Under the pieces are notes generated by a model that was not told the origin of the DNA, did not search any database, and saw only the letters and a list, made by a program, of their open reading frames with translations. A DNA stretch of 64,000 nt from Argentina anserina (taxonomy: Eukaryota; Streptophyta; Magnoliopsida; Rosales; Rosaceae): the NCBI RefSeq assembly GCF_933775445.1, contig NC_065877.1, forward strand, positions 27,342,001 to 27,406,000, given 5' to 3'. Of the stretch, positions 20,552 through 31,200 are shown in pieces (within the stretch, counting starts at the first letter, position 1; each line of letters starts with the position of its first letter). The position numbers were made by a program, and so were the translations under genes.

Positions 20552-23089
20552 ATGGCTTCTTTTGTTTCAACTTCCCCAATCCCTGTGGCCACTCTGCCTT
20601 ACACTGCTAAGGCCAGAAGCACAGTTTGCCAAATCAATGGCTTCTCAAGCTTTGTGAGTTTCACATTTCTGTAACAAATATGCAGACACTAACGTTGTTT
20701 TTAAGGGATTTTATTTATTTAATACATATGCATGCGCGCAGGGAGGTTCAGCGGTTAGAGGGCTAAGAATTATGCCAAAGATCAAGATCGCCAAGGCAGC
20801 AGAAAGATCAATTCCGGTCCCTGGTTGCTTGAAGACCGCAATCTCATGCTCTATAGTACGTATATGTGTATCATCTTTATTGAAAACATGCTTGATTAAG
20901 CACTCTAATATGTAGAAGACTTACTTATGAGAATTTCATGTTGCAATCTGCAGGCTCAACCGGAAACTCTTCAAACTGTTCAAAGCACTATTGCCAAGCA
21001 ACTATCTGTTGACGAAAGCACCGTCACTCCTTCGACCAAGTTCGCTGATTTGGGGGCTGATTCTCTAGACACTGTATGCTAATCTTCATCTTCTTCTCTT
21101 TTCATTTTCATTCAGCATTGTCAAGATTCAAGAAAAATAGTACCGAATCAGTAGATTTTTTTTTTCATCTCGTAACTAGTTATTTGAAAGAATTGCCCAT
21201 TGGCTTTGATGTTGCACAATAGTTCATAACAAAGTATTGTTCACTGGTCAGTAATTAATTGAGTTAAAATATTCTGTTGACCAGTTAACGTTGGCTCTCA
21301 TCTGTTATCTCTAAGCACTTATTTTCTTGACCAGTTAATTGCTGACAAAGTGAAGATCATTGCACCAAAAAATACTAATTCAAGTTCCTGTGCATTTTGT
21401 CATATTAAAACCCTAATTGCTCTACATAATGTGAAAAGTAATCTTGTAGTTTACTACTAGCTAGCTCTAGGTTTTTTTTTTTGAAATTTTAATTTATCTC
21501 AACTTTATATAGCACTAACATTAGCCTAATGTGAAAAGTAATCTTGTAGTTTACTACTAGCTAGCTCTAGGTTTTTTTTTTTGAAATTTTAATTTATCTC
21601 AACTTTATATAGCACTAACATTAGCCCACACACGTTGTGTGTGAGAAAACCGTTATTCTCTCCTGAAAGAAAAAATCATTAATTTATTCAATTAAGAAAA
21701 ATTGACTGTTATATTTATGTTTGTTTATTTGTTAGTTAGCAAATAAATGGGCAATTTCAGCAATTCATATTTTAGTGAAGTTTTTGGCTACCGGCTTTAT
21801 AGTAACTAGAAACCGCTCACACCCTATATGTATAAGAAAATAGGTAGTTATCTACGTGAGAAAGTGGGTGGTTAAAATCTAAAAAGAAATAATATTTATC
21901 AATTGATCTATTTAAGTTTTGGTCATAATAGTCTTGATAGTTTGTTTGTCAATGAAATAATAAGCTTTTGGGTGCCCGATTTAAAATATTAGAGATAGAG
22001 ACGTAAAATTTTGATGGGTTAGAACCAAGGTTCTAAAAAGCGCTAGGCGGTATGCAAGCGGACAGCCACCTTCTAGCGTCTAGGCGGTTTTGAATTATTA
22101 AATATTTATTTATTTTTATACATATATTTAAACTATTTTAATTATTAAAAATATATAATGATGTTTAATATTAATTTTAAAAATACTTAAAATAGTCTAA
22201 ATTCACATAACTTAAGTAGAAAGTCCATAAAAATATTTGAAGAAAAGATAAAAAATAATGAAACAAATGCAATAATACTAAATCTCAATTTATTTCTTTC
22301 CAAATTATTTCCTAACTCATTCAGTATCAGACTCAAACTTAATATTCATATTTCTTTCCTCTTCTTCTGTTGATAAGATTCAGTTTTCAGAAAATAGACA
22401 AAGAGTGAGAGATGCGGCCTCTTTTAGTTTTTTTTTTAATGTTAAATGATGGTTGATCGCCTAGGACTAAATAGAGCCAATTAGACCGCCTAGGACTGAA
22501 TAGGGCCGCCTAAGACCGTCTATGACTGAATAGGGCTGCCTAAGACCCCCTAGGACCGCCTATGATTGAATAGGGCCGCCTAAGACCGCCTAGAACCGTC
22601 TAGGACCGCCTAGGCAGTCGCCTAATTCACAAAACGCCACAGATGGCCGTCGAGACAAAAATCATGACGGTGGGTGACCTTCTAACGCCTAAGCGCCGCC
22701 TAAACCAGAACATTGGTTAGAACTTAGAAGGCGTCCCGTGTTAGAATACCATAATGAATCCCATTATTTAATTTATTAGGGGTGACCACTTTACTTAATT
22801 GTTTATTAAGGAGCGTATCGTTAACAATCACAATATACAATTCATTCATCCATGTGCTTTGACAAATGTAATCTGTGCTAATGCTTACTGCTTTACTTGT
22901 TTAATTGGTATAAGTAAAAGATAAATAGCGACTCTATATGCATAATTATCTGATCCATCAATGAAACAGGTGGAAATTATGATGGCTTTGGAAGAGAAGT
23001 TCGGTGTATCCATTGGAGAAGGGGGAGCTGAGAATATCGCAACCGTTCAAGATGCTGCTGATCTTATTGAGAAAGTGAAATCAGCTTGA
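20552..23089 (+). CDS. ACP: Plastid acyl carrier protein
   Basis: Four exons, 20552-20653, 20742-20855, 20954-21073 and 22970-23089, all GT-AG and all in phase 0, encode 151 residues. Residues 1 to about 72 are a Ser/Ala/Arg-rich chloroplast transit peptide (MASFVSTSPIPV...). The mature protein begins around AQPETLQTVQSTIAKQLSVD and has the classic four-helix ACP fold. It carries DLGADSLDTVEIMMALEEKF with the phosphopantetheine-accepting Ser109 in the DSL motif. The prosthetic arm carries growing acyl chains through the type II fatty acid synthase of the stroma. Exon boundaries, including the split just after DSLDT, are those I expect of plant ACP genes. Intron 3 is unusually long (about 1.9 kb) because of a tandem duplication and a hAT MITE; the coding sequence is undamaged. 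Copia B begins about 210 bases after the stop and may lie near the polyadenylation region. Confidence 0.95.
21428..21627 (+). repeat. 100-bp tandem duplication in ACP intron 3
   Basis: AATGTGAAAAGTAATCTTGT starts at 21428 and again at 21528. The two 100-base units appear identical or nearly so, including a poly-T tract and a closing CATTAGCC. Near-identity implies a very recent duplication. Confidence 0.92.
22026..22715. mobile_element. hAT-type MITE in ACP intron 3
   Basis: Begins CAAGGTTCTAAAAAGCGCTA and ends with the near-inverse AGAACATTG. It is bracketed by a perfect 8-bp duplication GTTAGAAC (22018-22025 and 22716-22723), as made by hAT transposases. The interior has an AT-rich core and a GC-richer tandem series of GACCGCCTAGGACTGAATAGG-like units (22450-22620). 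No transposase frame. Confidence 0.85.
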
Positions 23090-23296
23090 AGATAATTTGA
23101 ATGTCGTCTAAATAACAATTTCTAGAGTCGATATGGAGGAAATTGATTCCTCCGCTTCAAGTTTTGTTTTCTCATTTTCCCTTTCGATTATGTCCGAACT
23201 CCAACACGTAATATCATGATCTATTATTTTCATTATGGAATGAAATGGATTTTGACAAATAGGTATTGATTGTTTGGTCCTCTAATTTTCGATGTG

Positions 23297-23301
23297 ATAT
23301 G
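23297..23301 (+). repeat. Target-site duplication of Copia B (left)
   Basis: ATATG, repeated at 28059-28063 immediately outside the other LTR. Confidence 0.85.
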
Positions 23302-23478
23302 AATAGAAAGTTTATTTCACACTTCATTACAATTACACTTGATTTATAATTTATATATAAACAATCTTAGCCTACTTACTCCCCACAAATCACGGAGGAA
23401 ATCACGCCCATGATTTCCTCATTTAATTATGCTAATAATGCTAACAACTAATTATGCTAACAACTAATCATGCTAACA
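23302..23478 (-). repeat. 3' LTR of Copia B
   Basis: 177 bases, matching 27898-28058. It is about 16 bases longer because the GCTAACAACTAATTAT unit near its outer end is repeated once more. Confidence 0.9.
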
Positions 23479-23485
23479 CTCCGTC

Positions 23486-25273
23486 TCAAGTTGGCGCATA
23501 TACATCGACCATGCCCAACTTGCTAAGTGAGTCATAAAAAATATTTTTAGACACTCCTTTTGTGAGCATATCGGCAAGTTGCTCTTCTGTAGGAACAAAA
23601 GGAAAACTGATGATCTTCGCATCTAGCTTCTCCTTTATAAAGTGGCGATCAACTTCCACATGTTTTATACGATCATGTTGCACATGATTATGTGAAATAT
23701 CAATAGCCGCCTTGTTGTCACAGTACAGCTGCATAGCACACTTCGGGTTAATACCCAAATCTTGTAGCAGATGCCTAAGCCATAACATTTCGCAGACTCC
23801 CTGAGCCATACCTCTGTATTCTGCTTCAGCACTAGATCGAGCTACCACTTTTTGTTTCTTACTCTTCCATGTAACAAGATTACCCCAAACAAAGGTAAAG
23901 TACCCTGATGTGGATCTCCGATCTGTAATATTTCCAGCCCAGTCTGCATTTGTAAAGCCACAAACTTCAAGGATATTATTGTGATTAGAGAACATTATTC
24001 CTCTCCCTGGAGCTGACTTCAAGTACCTTAAAATCCTTACAACAGCATCTATGTGGTCCACACTTGGATTATGCATGAACTGACTTACTACACTTACTGC
24101 ATACGCAACATCTGGTCTGGTATGTGATAAATAAATCAGGCGTCCAACTAGCCTTTGATAACGAGGTTTGTCAGTAGGAACTTGATCTGGATATTCTGCT
24201 AACCGATGGTTCTGCTCAATAGGAGTATCAATGGGAGTACAATCCAACATACCGGTCTCTGTTAATAAATCAAGGATGTACTTCCTTTGACACAGATAGA
24301 TACCATCACTTCCCCGGGCTACCTCAATGCCCAAGAAGTACTTGAGTGTACCTAGGTCCTTCATCTCAAACTCTGTGGCTAGTTGTTTCTGTAATCTATC
24401 CACCTCAACAGTATCATTCCCAGTAACTATCATATCATCAACATATATAATTAGGGCTGTTACCTTCCCTTGGTGGTGTTTGAGAAATAATGTGTGGTCT
24501 GAATTACTCTGTCTGTAGCCAATTTTCCTCATAAATTGTGAGAATCTTCCAAACCACGCACGAGGTGACTGTTTAAGACCATACAAAGACTTTCTCAATC
24601 TGCAAACGAAGTTACTTGGAGAAGCGGCCACATATCCAGGTAGAAGATCCATGTACACTTCCTCTGTAAGTTCTCCATGAAGGAATGCATTCTTAATATC
24701 GAACTGTCTGAGTGGCCAATTTAAGCTAGCAGCAAGAGAGAGCAATACCCGAATAATATTTATCTTTGCAACAGGTGCAAATGTCTCATCATAGTCTATG
24801 TCATATGTCTGGGTGAACCCTTTTGCTACTAGGCGTGCTTTATACCGGCTCACTGACCCATCTGGATTATGCTTCACTGTAAACACCCAACGACATCCCA
24901 CAGTCTTCTTGCCATGTGGTGGAGATACAAGCTCCCAAGTATTGTTCTTTTGTAATGCTTCCATCTCTTCCTCTGTAAGTTCTCCATGAAGGAATGCATT
25001 CTTAACATCGAACTGTCTGAGTGGCCAATTTAAGCTAGTAGCAAGAGAGAGCAATACCCAAATAGTATTTATCTTTGCAATAGGTGCAAATGTCTCATCA
25101 TAATCTATGCAATATGTCTGGGTGAACCATTTTGCTACTAGGCGTGCTTTATACCGGCTCACTGACCCATCTGGATTATGCTTCACTGTAAATACCCAAC
25201 GACATCCCACAGTCTTCTTGCCATGTGGTGGAGATACAAGCTCCCAAGTTTTGTTCTTTTGTAATGCTTCCAT
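23486..25273 (-). pseudogene. Reverse transcriptase-RNase H of Copia B with internal duplication
   Basis: A 595-codon frame covering most of reverse transcriptase and all of RNase H. Seen in order: WELVSPPHGKKTVGCRWVF, FDVKNAFLHGELTEE, then the same segment again, SLYGLKQSPRAWF, IIYVDDMIVTGND, RPDVAYAVSVVSQFM, NADWAGNITDRRSTSGY and YCDNKAAIDISHN. The first roughly 103 residues of this region are present twice in tandem, joined in frame (TEEEMEALQKN). Catalytic YVDD is intact. The frame is broken upstream of this point. A polymerase with a doubled fingers region would probably not fold normally. Confidence 0.9.
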
Positions 25274-25278
25274 TTTGG
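24661..25278 (-). repeat. 309-bp in-frame tandem duplication in Copia B pol
   Basis: Units 24661-24969 and 24970-25278 align base for base with only a few differences (for example CCTCTGTAAGTTCTCC starts both). The period of 309 is a multiple of three, so the reading frame continues through the junction. The junction lies in a GAA/GAG-rich GluGlu stretch, which probably promoted slippage. Confidence 0.9.
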
Positions 25279-25611
25279 ATCTCCCAATGCATCCTGCACT
25301 TTGTTAGGTACTGATACAGTAGATATTTGATTCACAAATGATTCATATGACTTAGACAACCTTTTGGTAGACATAAAATTTGCCACAGGATACTTAGCTT
25401 TAGCTTGAAGGGTGGGTTCATACTTTTTTGTTGGCTGACCCCGAGTAGACTTATTTGGCAAGACATATTGTCTACTATTACCCTCACTAGTATTGGTCTC
25501 AATAGGATGACTAACCTCAGACGAGTGATCTTCTGTACCAGGAGAGCGTTGGTCAGGGGTATAAACAGTTGTACGGGAGACATGATGGGCAGCTTCTGGT
25601 GCTTGAATCTC

Positions 25612-26004
25612 TTAAGTGACGATCTCCGGTGGTGCCTGTGTGGCTGACACATTGGTAATCTCAACGGAACCTATTACCATATCGACTGGCTCACTTGTCT
25701 CCCCCTCTCCATGATATAACTCTTCAAAATATGAATTCTCCCCCTGAAGAGCAGTATCAGAAGAGGGAAAATAACTCATGTCTTCAAAAAAGGTAACATC
25801 CATAGTGACATAGTATTTCCGAGTAGGGGGATGATAGCACCGGTAACCTTTCTGATGTCCTCCGTACCCAACAAACACACATTTAACTGCCCGGGCATCC
25901 AACTTAGAACATTGATGTGGTGGAAGATGGACAAAAGCAACATAATCGAAAACACGGGCAGGAAGATTATGAAAAGAAGGTAATGAGACATGAGATGCAA
26001 GCAC
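25612..26004 (-). pseudogene. Integrase C-terminal region, Copia B
   Basis: Contains LDARAVKCVFVGYGGHQKGYRCYHPPTRKYYVTMDVTFFED, the conserved integrase-to-polymerase linker of Copia elements. It follows the integrase core in the neighbouring frame, so a frameshift near 26005 separates the two, and another break near 25612 separates it from the polymerase. Confidence 0.85.
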
Positions 26005-26005
26005 C

Positions 26006-27028
26006 TCATAGGGAACTTTCCCTTAAAAGGACACGAGATGGAAGACGGTTAATAAAGTAGGCGGAAGTAATGACAGCATCACCCCAAAGGTATTTCGGCA
26101 TGTGGGCACTAAAAAGAATACACCAAGCCATATCAAGTAAATGACGATTTTTTCTTTCAGAAACCCCATTTTGCTCAGGTGTGTAAGGACACGTTGTTTG
26201 ATGAACAATCCCGTGTGTGTTAAAGTACTCCTGAAAGACATGATACACATATTCCCCCCCTCCCATTATCAGAACGAAGAACTCGAATGGTGGCATTATA
26301 TTGTGTTTGGACAGAGCTATGAAAGGCACGAAAAGCTGGAAAAACCTCATCTTTATTTTGAGGAGAACAATCCACGAAAGACGGGTGCAATCATCAATAA
26401 ATGACAGATAATACCACATCCCTGACACAGTAGACTCTTTAGAGGGTCCCCAAACATTAGAATGAATTAAGTCAAAAGGAAGGGTACGTTTAAGAGAATT
26501 ACTAGGGGAATATGTAGATCTATGACTCTTACCCAAAATACATGTCTCATAACGTAAAAATGACTCATCCACACTAATAAACAAAGTAGGCATATATTTT
26601 TTCATAACACTAAAAGATGGATGCCCTAAGCGACGATGCCATAACCAAATTTCACTTAGCTTGTCAGAAGTGAAGATTAAAGCGGTCCGAGACTGTGCCC
26701 CTGGTTTCTCCCCCGCATATGTTGGATCGAGATGAAACAACCGGCCCCTCAGATACCCCCGACCAATTAACTCCCCGGTGAGAAGATCCTGAAATATCAC
26801 ATACATAGGAAAAAATGTCACAGAACACTTAGCATCAGTGTTCAATTGGGGAACTGATATCAAATGATGAGATAAAGCAGGGACATAGAGCACATTGTGA
26901 AGCTCGATTGTGGGAGTAATGCGAACTGACCCTTTCCCTAATACGGGGAATACCTCACCATTAGCATTAGTAACATATGGTACTGGTGGAGGAGATAATA
27001 CGGTAAAATAAGATTTGTTATAAGTCAT
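26006..27028 (-). pseudogene. Protease end and integrase core, Copia B
   Basis: A 340-codon frame beginning just after the protease active site (MTYNKSYFTVLSP). It carries the GAG-pre-integrase motif (LWHRRLGHPSFSVM), an integrase core with DLIHSNVWGPS and a CPYTPEQNGVSERKNRHLLD segment. Upstream, the protease DSGASDH sequence is present but the preceding codon is TGA (27056-27058), where a Trp-type codon is usual. Some core positions around GGGEY are altered, so function is unlikely. Confidence 0.87.
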
Positions 27029-27055
27029 ATGATCAGATGCACCAGAATCAATAAT

Positions 27056-27454
27056 TCATGTATCAAAACCAACAAAGTTAGAAATATTTAAAGCCATATC
27101 AATTTTACTACGAACAGCTATGGATGCGGCAGGTATTGCTTCTCCTGTTGTGTGATGATCATGTTCAATCAAACCATAGATATTTGCTTCTCCTGCTTTT
27201 GCCGTGGGATGATAATTAGACCGCTTAGGCCTAAGGTGTGGATACAACTTCCAACATGTTGCCCGAGCATGGTTAGTATCATGACAATAAGAGCAAGGAA
27301 CATAATAAAACTGAGAACGCCCTGTGCCGGCTCCAAAACCCATTGGAAAAGAAACAATCAGGATTGATGCAGTGGAAACACAATAGAATAAAAATGGAGT
27401 TGAACCTGTTTCGGGTGCACCTGCACTATCAGTGCACCTACACTGACAACACAA
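27056..27454 (-). pseudogene. gag nucleocapsid fragment, Copia B
   Basis: Contains one CCHC zinc knuckle, CSYCHDTNHARATC, typical of Copia nucleocapsid. The capsid half of gag that should precede it is absent: only about 440 bases separate this frame from the 5' LTR, and they are occupied by a GC-rich unrelated-looking segment. Confidence 0.8.
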
Positions 27455-27885
27455 AAACTAACAGAATTCGGGTCAGATCGAATCGGGTCAGATCCTTGTC
27501 TCGGGTTGGGTTGGATCCTGGTCTCGGGTCGGGTCGGATCCTGGTCTCGGGTCTTCGGGTCGGATCCGGGTCTTCGGGTCGTGTCGAATGGATAAGGGCT
27601 GGACCGGGTCAGACGAAGACAGGCTGGGTCGGGCGAATAAGGGCCGGGTTTTCGTCAAAAATTTTCCGCCGTCGCGCTCCTCTGCTGCGACCTCCTCTTC
27701 TTCACCGGGGCTTCATGGGTCGACGACGGCAGCACTGGGACGACGCAGCTGTGCTCCACGCAACGTGTGGGCAGTCGAGGCTGAATGAAGGAGATGTGGA
27801 TGGCAGTGCTCCACGAAGGGATACCAGCCGAGCTTCAAACCAAAAAACGTAAAAACAAGGAAAAACCCAGAAAGAGCAGAGCAAT
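27455..27885 (-). other. GC-rich segment replacing capsid gag in Copia B
   Basis: Markedly GC-rich compared with the surroundings. On the plus strand it repeats TCGGGTCGGATCC / TGGTCTCGGGTC several times between 27470 and 27600, followed by a non-repetitive GC-rich portion. Open frames exist on both strands but show no known domain. It may be the element's own leader or a captured piece of host DNA. Confidence 0.55.
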
Positions 27886-27897
27886 GCTCTGATACCA
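27886..27897 (-). promoter_or_regulatory. tRNA primer-binding site of Copia B
   Basis: GCTCTGATACCA, complement of TGGTATCAGAGC, directly inside the 5' LTR. It would prime minus-strand DNA synthesis from initiator tRNA-Met. Confidence 0.9.
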
Positions 27898-28058
27898 AAT
27901 AGAAAGTTTATTTCACACTTCATTACAATTACACTTGATTTGTAATCTATATATAAACAATCTTAGCCTACCTACTCCCCACAAATCACGGAGGAAATCA
28001 CGCCCATGATTTCCTCCTTTAATTATGCTAATCATGCTAACAGCTAATCATGCTAACA
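27898..28058 (-). repeat. 5' LTR of Copia B
   Basis: 161 bases, nearly identical to 23302-23478. In element orientation it starts TGTTAGCATGATTAG. It is followed outside by ATATG. Confidence 0.9.
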
Positions 28059-28063
28059 ATATG

Positions 28064-29365
28064 AAAACAGTGGATTGCATAACCATTTTACATGCATGTA
28101 TATATCTTCAGACGACTAAGGTTCATCGCCTTCTCAAAATAAAAATTTTGTTAAATAGTTTTCCTAATTACTTTCGCTAGCGTTTACTCGATATGAAGGT
28201 TGAAGGTTGATTGTACTTGTTGAATTGGATCAAACATGTTGGACTCAATAGGATCCACTCGCACAACAATACATAAACGTTCACATTCAGAATCAAGAAA
28301 AAATTGAATATTTTCTTTCCATTATGTCATTCATGCATCTATGCTCATAATTGTTGTTCAACTAACGTTATGTATATTGAAATGCAGAAACATCTGATAC
28401 ATCAAATTGATAGTCAGCAAGTTACCGATAGAGCTAGTTAAATAAATTGTTTTAAAAGCTCAAGGATTTTTATTGAAGGGGGGCAATTTTAACACAGAAA
28501 ACAAATCCATATGTACAAGAGATCACAACGACCAAAATACAAAAGAAAAACTAGGAAGACGTACAATAGATAGAAGTGAAAAAGAAAGCTACCATGTCCT
28601 ACTTCCTCCCTCTTCATCTCCAAGAAGCTAGCATCACGCATTGGTTCCAGGACTGTTCCTTGTCCGAACCAACCTTATTGTTATAGCTATAGTATACACA
28701 AACTAAATCGATCTCTCTCTTTATATTACTTATGATAATATATATATGCATCAGTTCCCACAAAGGTTCTCTATGTACAATAGTCTGGAGTACTTGCCGG
28801 CCAATACTTAGAAGCAAAACACGTTCGTCGTCATCATTCCTTCCTCGATCTCTCTCAACGATCCAATGCAGTAATCACCATCCTGCGGCAATACACATTG
28901 ATATACCACATTAAATAAAACAGAAGAGGTATGATTGTCAAACAATTTTCATATATACTTAATTAGATCGAATAAGTGAAATTGTTCAAGCATATGTTTG
29001 TCTAACAATATTCTCCTTAATCGATACTGTGGTTTTAGTATTGGAAATTTGGAATAACCCTACTCGAGAGCCGAGAGGCATTCTACGGACATTGCTATTA
29101 TATCGAACTGTCTCGTATATATGCACGATACTACTGGACCGACTCCTCTTCGATGATTAATATAAGACTAAAATTCCAGGAGATCGATCTATGTCATTTG
29201 CAAAAGACTATACCAGTTGGCATGCTTAATACGGGCACTGATATAAGACTCGGTCAGCTTTTACTCTAAATGATGATTAATTATCTAACCCTAAGACTAA
29301 ACCAGCCAATAGCTACACCAAATTGAGAAATGATTTGTATTATCCTTCTAGACACTAAAAAACTT
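28064..29365. other. Intergenic; downstream region of DRM1
   Basis: No gene seen. The part nearest 29366 must contain the 3' UTR and polyadenylation region of the minus-strand DRM1 gene. Open frames near 28614-28914 have no recognisable domain. Confidence 0.55.
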
Positions 29366-29996
29366 TTAAAAAGCAAACAACCATTCATAACCAGTCGGAC
29401 TTCTAGGCTCGGCGCGTCGCAATGCGTCAGTGGACGATTTTCTCCTTGTCAGTTTCCTGAAATTTCTTGTAGGTGTTCCCGCTGCATGTAAAACCCAGAA
29501 GCATAATTAGAACTAGATACTTGATCAAATTGAACAAAGGAGGAGGCTTTAAACATTCTATTTTGAAGTAGATTACATAGAAACCAGCTAGTTGAACTTG
29601 AATCTGAGTGAGGGTTTTGTGATCCATGAAAAAATAATTTAGTGTCAAGATCCACACAAATACATAGTGGCAAAACATATAATAATTAAAGAAATAAAAA
29701 CGAACAAGAAAGCATGTTGTAGTCTACTTAATGATGTTGATCTTACGTGAGATAGGCGTTCCCGGAGTGGTGGGAGACTCGGAGGGGGAGCCAGAATCAG
29801 CCGGAAAATTTCCAAGGTTGGAAGAATGAGTCCTAAGAATAGTAATGCTCCGAGAGACAACTGGCGCCTCATCGGTAGCGACCATAGGGGCCGAGGGCGG
29901 GGCGGAGAAGGTGTCTAGGTTGCGGAGCTTGCCGAGGCCGGACTCCGGTGCGGGGCCGGCGAGTGTTTCATCCCAAAGCTTGTGAAGAAAACCCAT
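29366..29996 (-). CDS. DRM1: Dormancy-associated / auxin-repressed protein (DRM1/ARP)
   Basis: Two exons, 29996-29747 and 29481-29366, with a GT-AG intron and a split codon C|CG, encode 121 residues. The N-terminus MGFLHKLWDETLAGP...SGLGKLR and the SITILR motif are diagnostic of the plant DRM1/ARP family. So is the second exon, which gives PGTPTRNFRKLTRRKSSTDALRRAEPRSPTGYEW. Family members are about 105-125 residues long, Pro/Ser/Gly-rich and largely disordered, with no known enzymatic activity. Transcripts typically rise in dormant buds and fall with auxin or growth. The usual ending ...YDWIVISALDR is replaced by YEWLFAF, so the last few residues diverge. A TATA-like element lies about 210 bases upstream. 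Confidence 0.93.
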
Positions 29997-30202
29997 GACT
30001 TATTCTTTAACTAATCTATCTATCTCTTGTAACAACCGAAGCAGCTATAGCAGGCCGTAAGATACGAGTTACGTAACAATGAACTACCCAAGCTTTTACG
30101 ACTGTTACAAAGAGATTTTGGGAAGCGAAACAAATGAGAGATGATGTGAGCAAACAGGCCAGAAAGACCCTTTCTTTCTGGGAAGACGAGGGTGGTTGAT
30201 CG

Positions 30203-30211
30203 TTTTTTATA
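30203..30211 (-). promoter_or_regulatory. TATA box of DRM1
   Basis: On the minus strand this reads TATAAAAAA, about 210 bases before the DRM1 ATG, implying a 5' UTR of roughly 180 bases if used. Confidence 0.5.
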
Positions 30212-30740
30212 GAAGGAGACGAGGCTTTGTGGGAAGACGAAGAGGTGGTGATTGCTTAAATGAGCTAATTTCAGTAATTGGAGCTAACGGCTAACATGGC
30301 TTCACTACTTTGGAGCCATCCAACTAAATTTTACCACTCTCTTTTTGGCAGTTTATTATGGGTAATATGTATTGTTACATGTGAGTGGCATGGAGAAATT
30401 AGAAAGTTCATAATCGAAGGACATGAAGAATTCATAGTCCACTCACACAGACTTGTTTAGTCCACTATTAACCAATTTAATCCCAATGTGTTCGTATGAC
30501 TTATATATAGTGTGATTTACGTCTTGATCTTTAGCATGTCCATGCTAATTGGTTCCCATGCAAAATTTGGGATCCAAGTTAATTCAAGTTCTCGGATTCA
30601 TAACTTAATAAAAAAAAAAGCTATCTGCAAACAAAAGAAGGAAAAACCCTAGTTCCCTATTCTCTCTAGCTGCCCTTGAAATAGCTCTCCTCCTTGCGCA
30701 GCCGCCGGCATTGGGTAACTATGTTGGATGCTCTTGTCAT
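30212..30740. other. DRM1 upstream region
   Basis: Non-coding. Beyond the DRM1 core promoter it is AT-rich with no recognised gene or clear cis-element; the hAT relic begins at 30741. Confidence 0.5.
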
Positions 30741-30936
30741 CAAAGGCCGATCTAGAATCCAAAAGTTGTTTAGGCTAGTTGCTAATGACACAATTTTTTT
30801 TAAGGTTTGGAACTTAATGGGAGGCTCAATTCTCATGTCTTTTTTTTTTCAATAAAAACATACAATAAGAGGAACATAAACCCAAACTCCATGATTTGAA
30901 AACAATAAACATAAATATGCTTCAAGCAACACTAAG

Positions 30937-31083
30937 CTATCTAAATTGTATCATACGAGACCCACTCAATTCAAACTTTGCAATTACATAATCATTGGCA
31001 ATGCTATCGGCAAGATCCCTTTCAATATTCAAAACCATCAAATCATCAAGAAACTCATCTTTCATCTTGTTTTCAAAGGTTGT
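30937..31083 (-). pseudogene. hAT transposase C-terminal relic
   Basis: The minus strand reads TFENKMKDEFLDDLMVLNIE followed by RDLADSIANDYVIAKFE and ends SGSRMIQFR before a stop. This is the hAT C-terminal dimerisation segment of the kind linked to TTF-type zinc-finger transposases (pattern M-x-D-x-F-L-x-D ... I-E-x-D-x-x-x-x-I). Upstream coding sequence has a stop and then disappears. Confidence 0.65.
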
Positions 31084-31200
31084 TCTTTATAAAGGCATAA
31101 ATTTGATAACTATATATATATCTGAATCAGTTCTAGTACAAAATCCAAGCCAAATATCACATAATAATCGATCTTAAAACAGAAAGAATGTCACAAAAGT

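Larger units (their letters stand above)
23302..28058 (-). mobile_element. Ty1/Copia LTR retrotransposon B
   Basis: Minus-strand element of 4757 bases bounded by ATATG duplications, with short LTRs at 27898-28058 (5') and 23302-23478 (3'). Next to the 5' LTR the complement of TGGTATCAGAGC (27886-27897) is a perfect initiator-tRNA-Met primer site. Order in element direction: a GC-rich leader, a gag zinc-knuckle fragment, protease, integrase, reverse transcriptase, RNase H. The wording ([38 protein letters not shown]) reminds me of the Ivana/Oryco lineage, from memory. It carries frame breaks, a stop in protease, a shortened gag and a 309-bp duplication in the polymerase. It lies close behind ACP in opposite orientation. 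Confidence 0.93.

Noticed and set aside
20351..20674. A 107-codon open frame covering the ACP start
   Set aside because: It begins upstream of the TATA box in another frame and is only partly overlapping; the spliced ACP model from 20552 explains the region.
22450..22620. Possible coding repeat protein in GACCGCCTAGG units
   Set aside because: Units are inside a MITE with defined ends, and frames are interrupted; best explained as a MITE internal repeat.
27343..27923. A 169-codon plus-strand frame in Copia B leader
   Set aside because: Arg/Gly-rich translation of a GC-rich repeat antisense to the element, with no recognisable domain.
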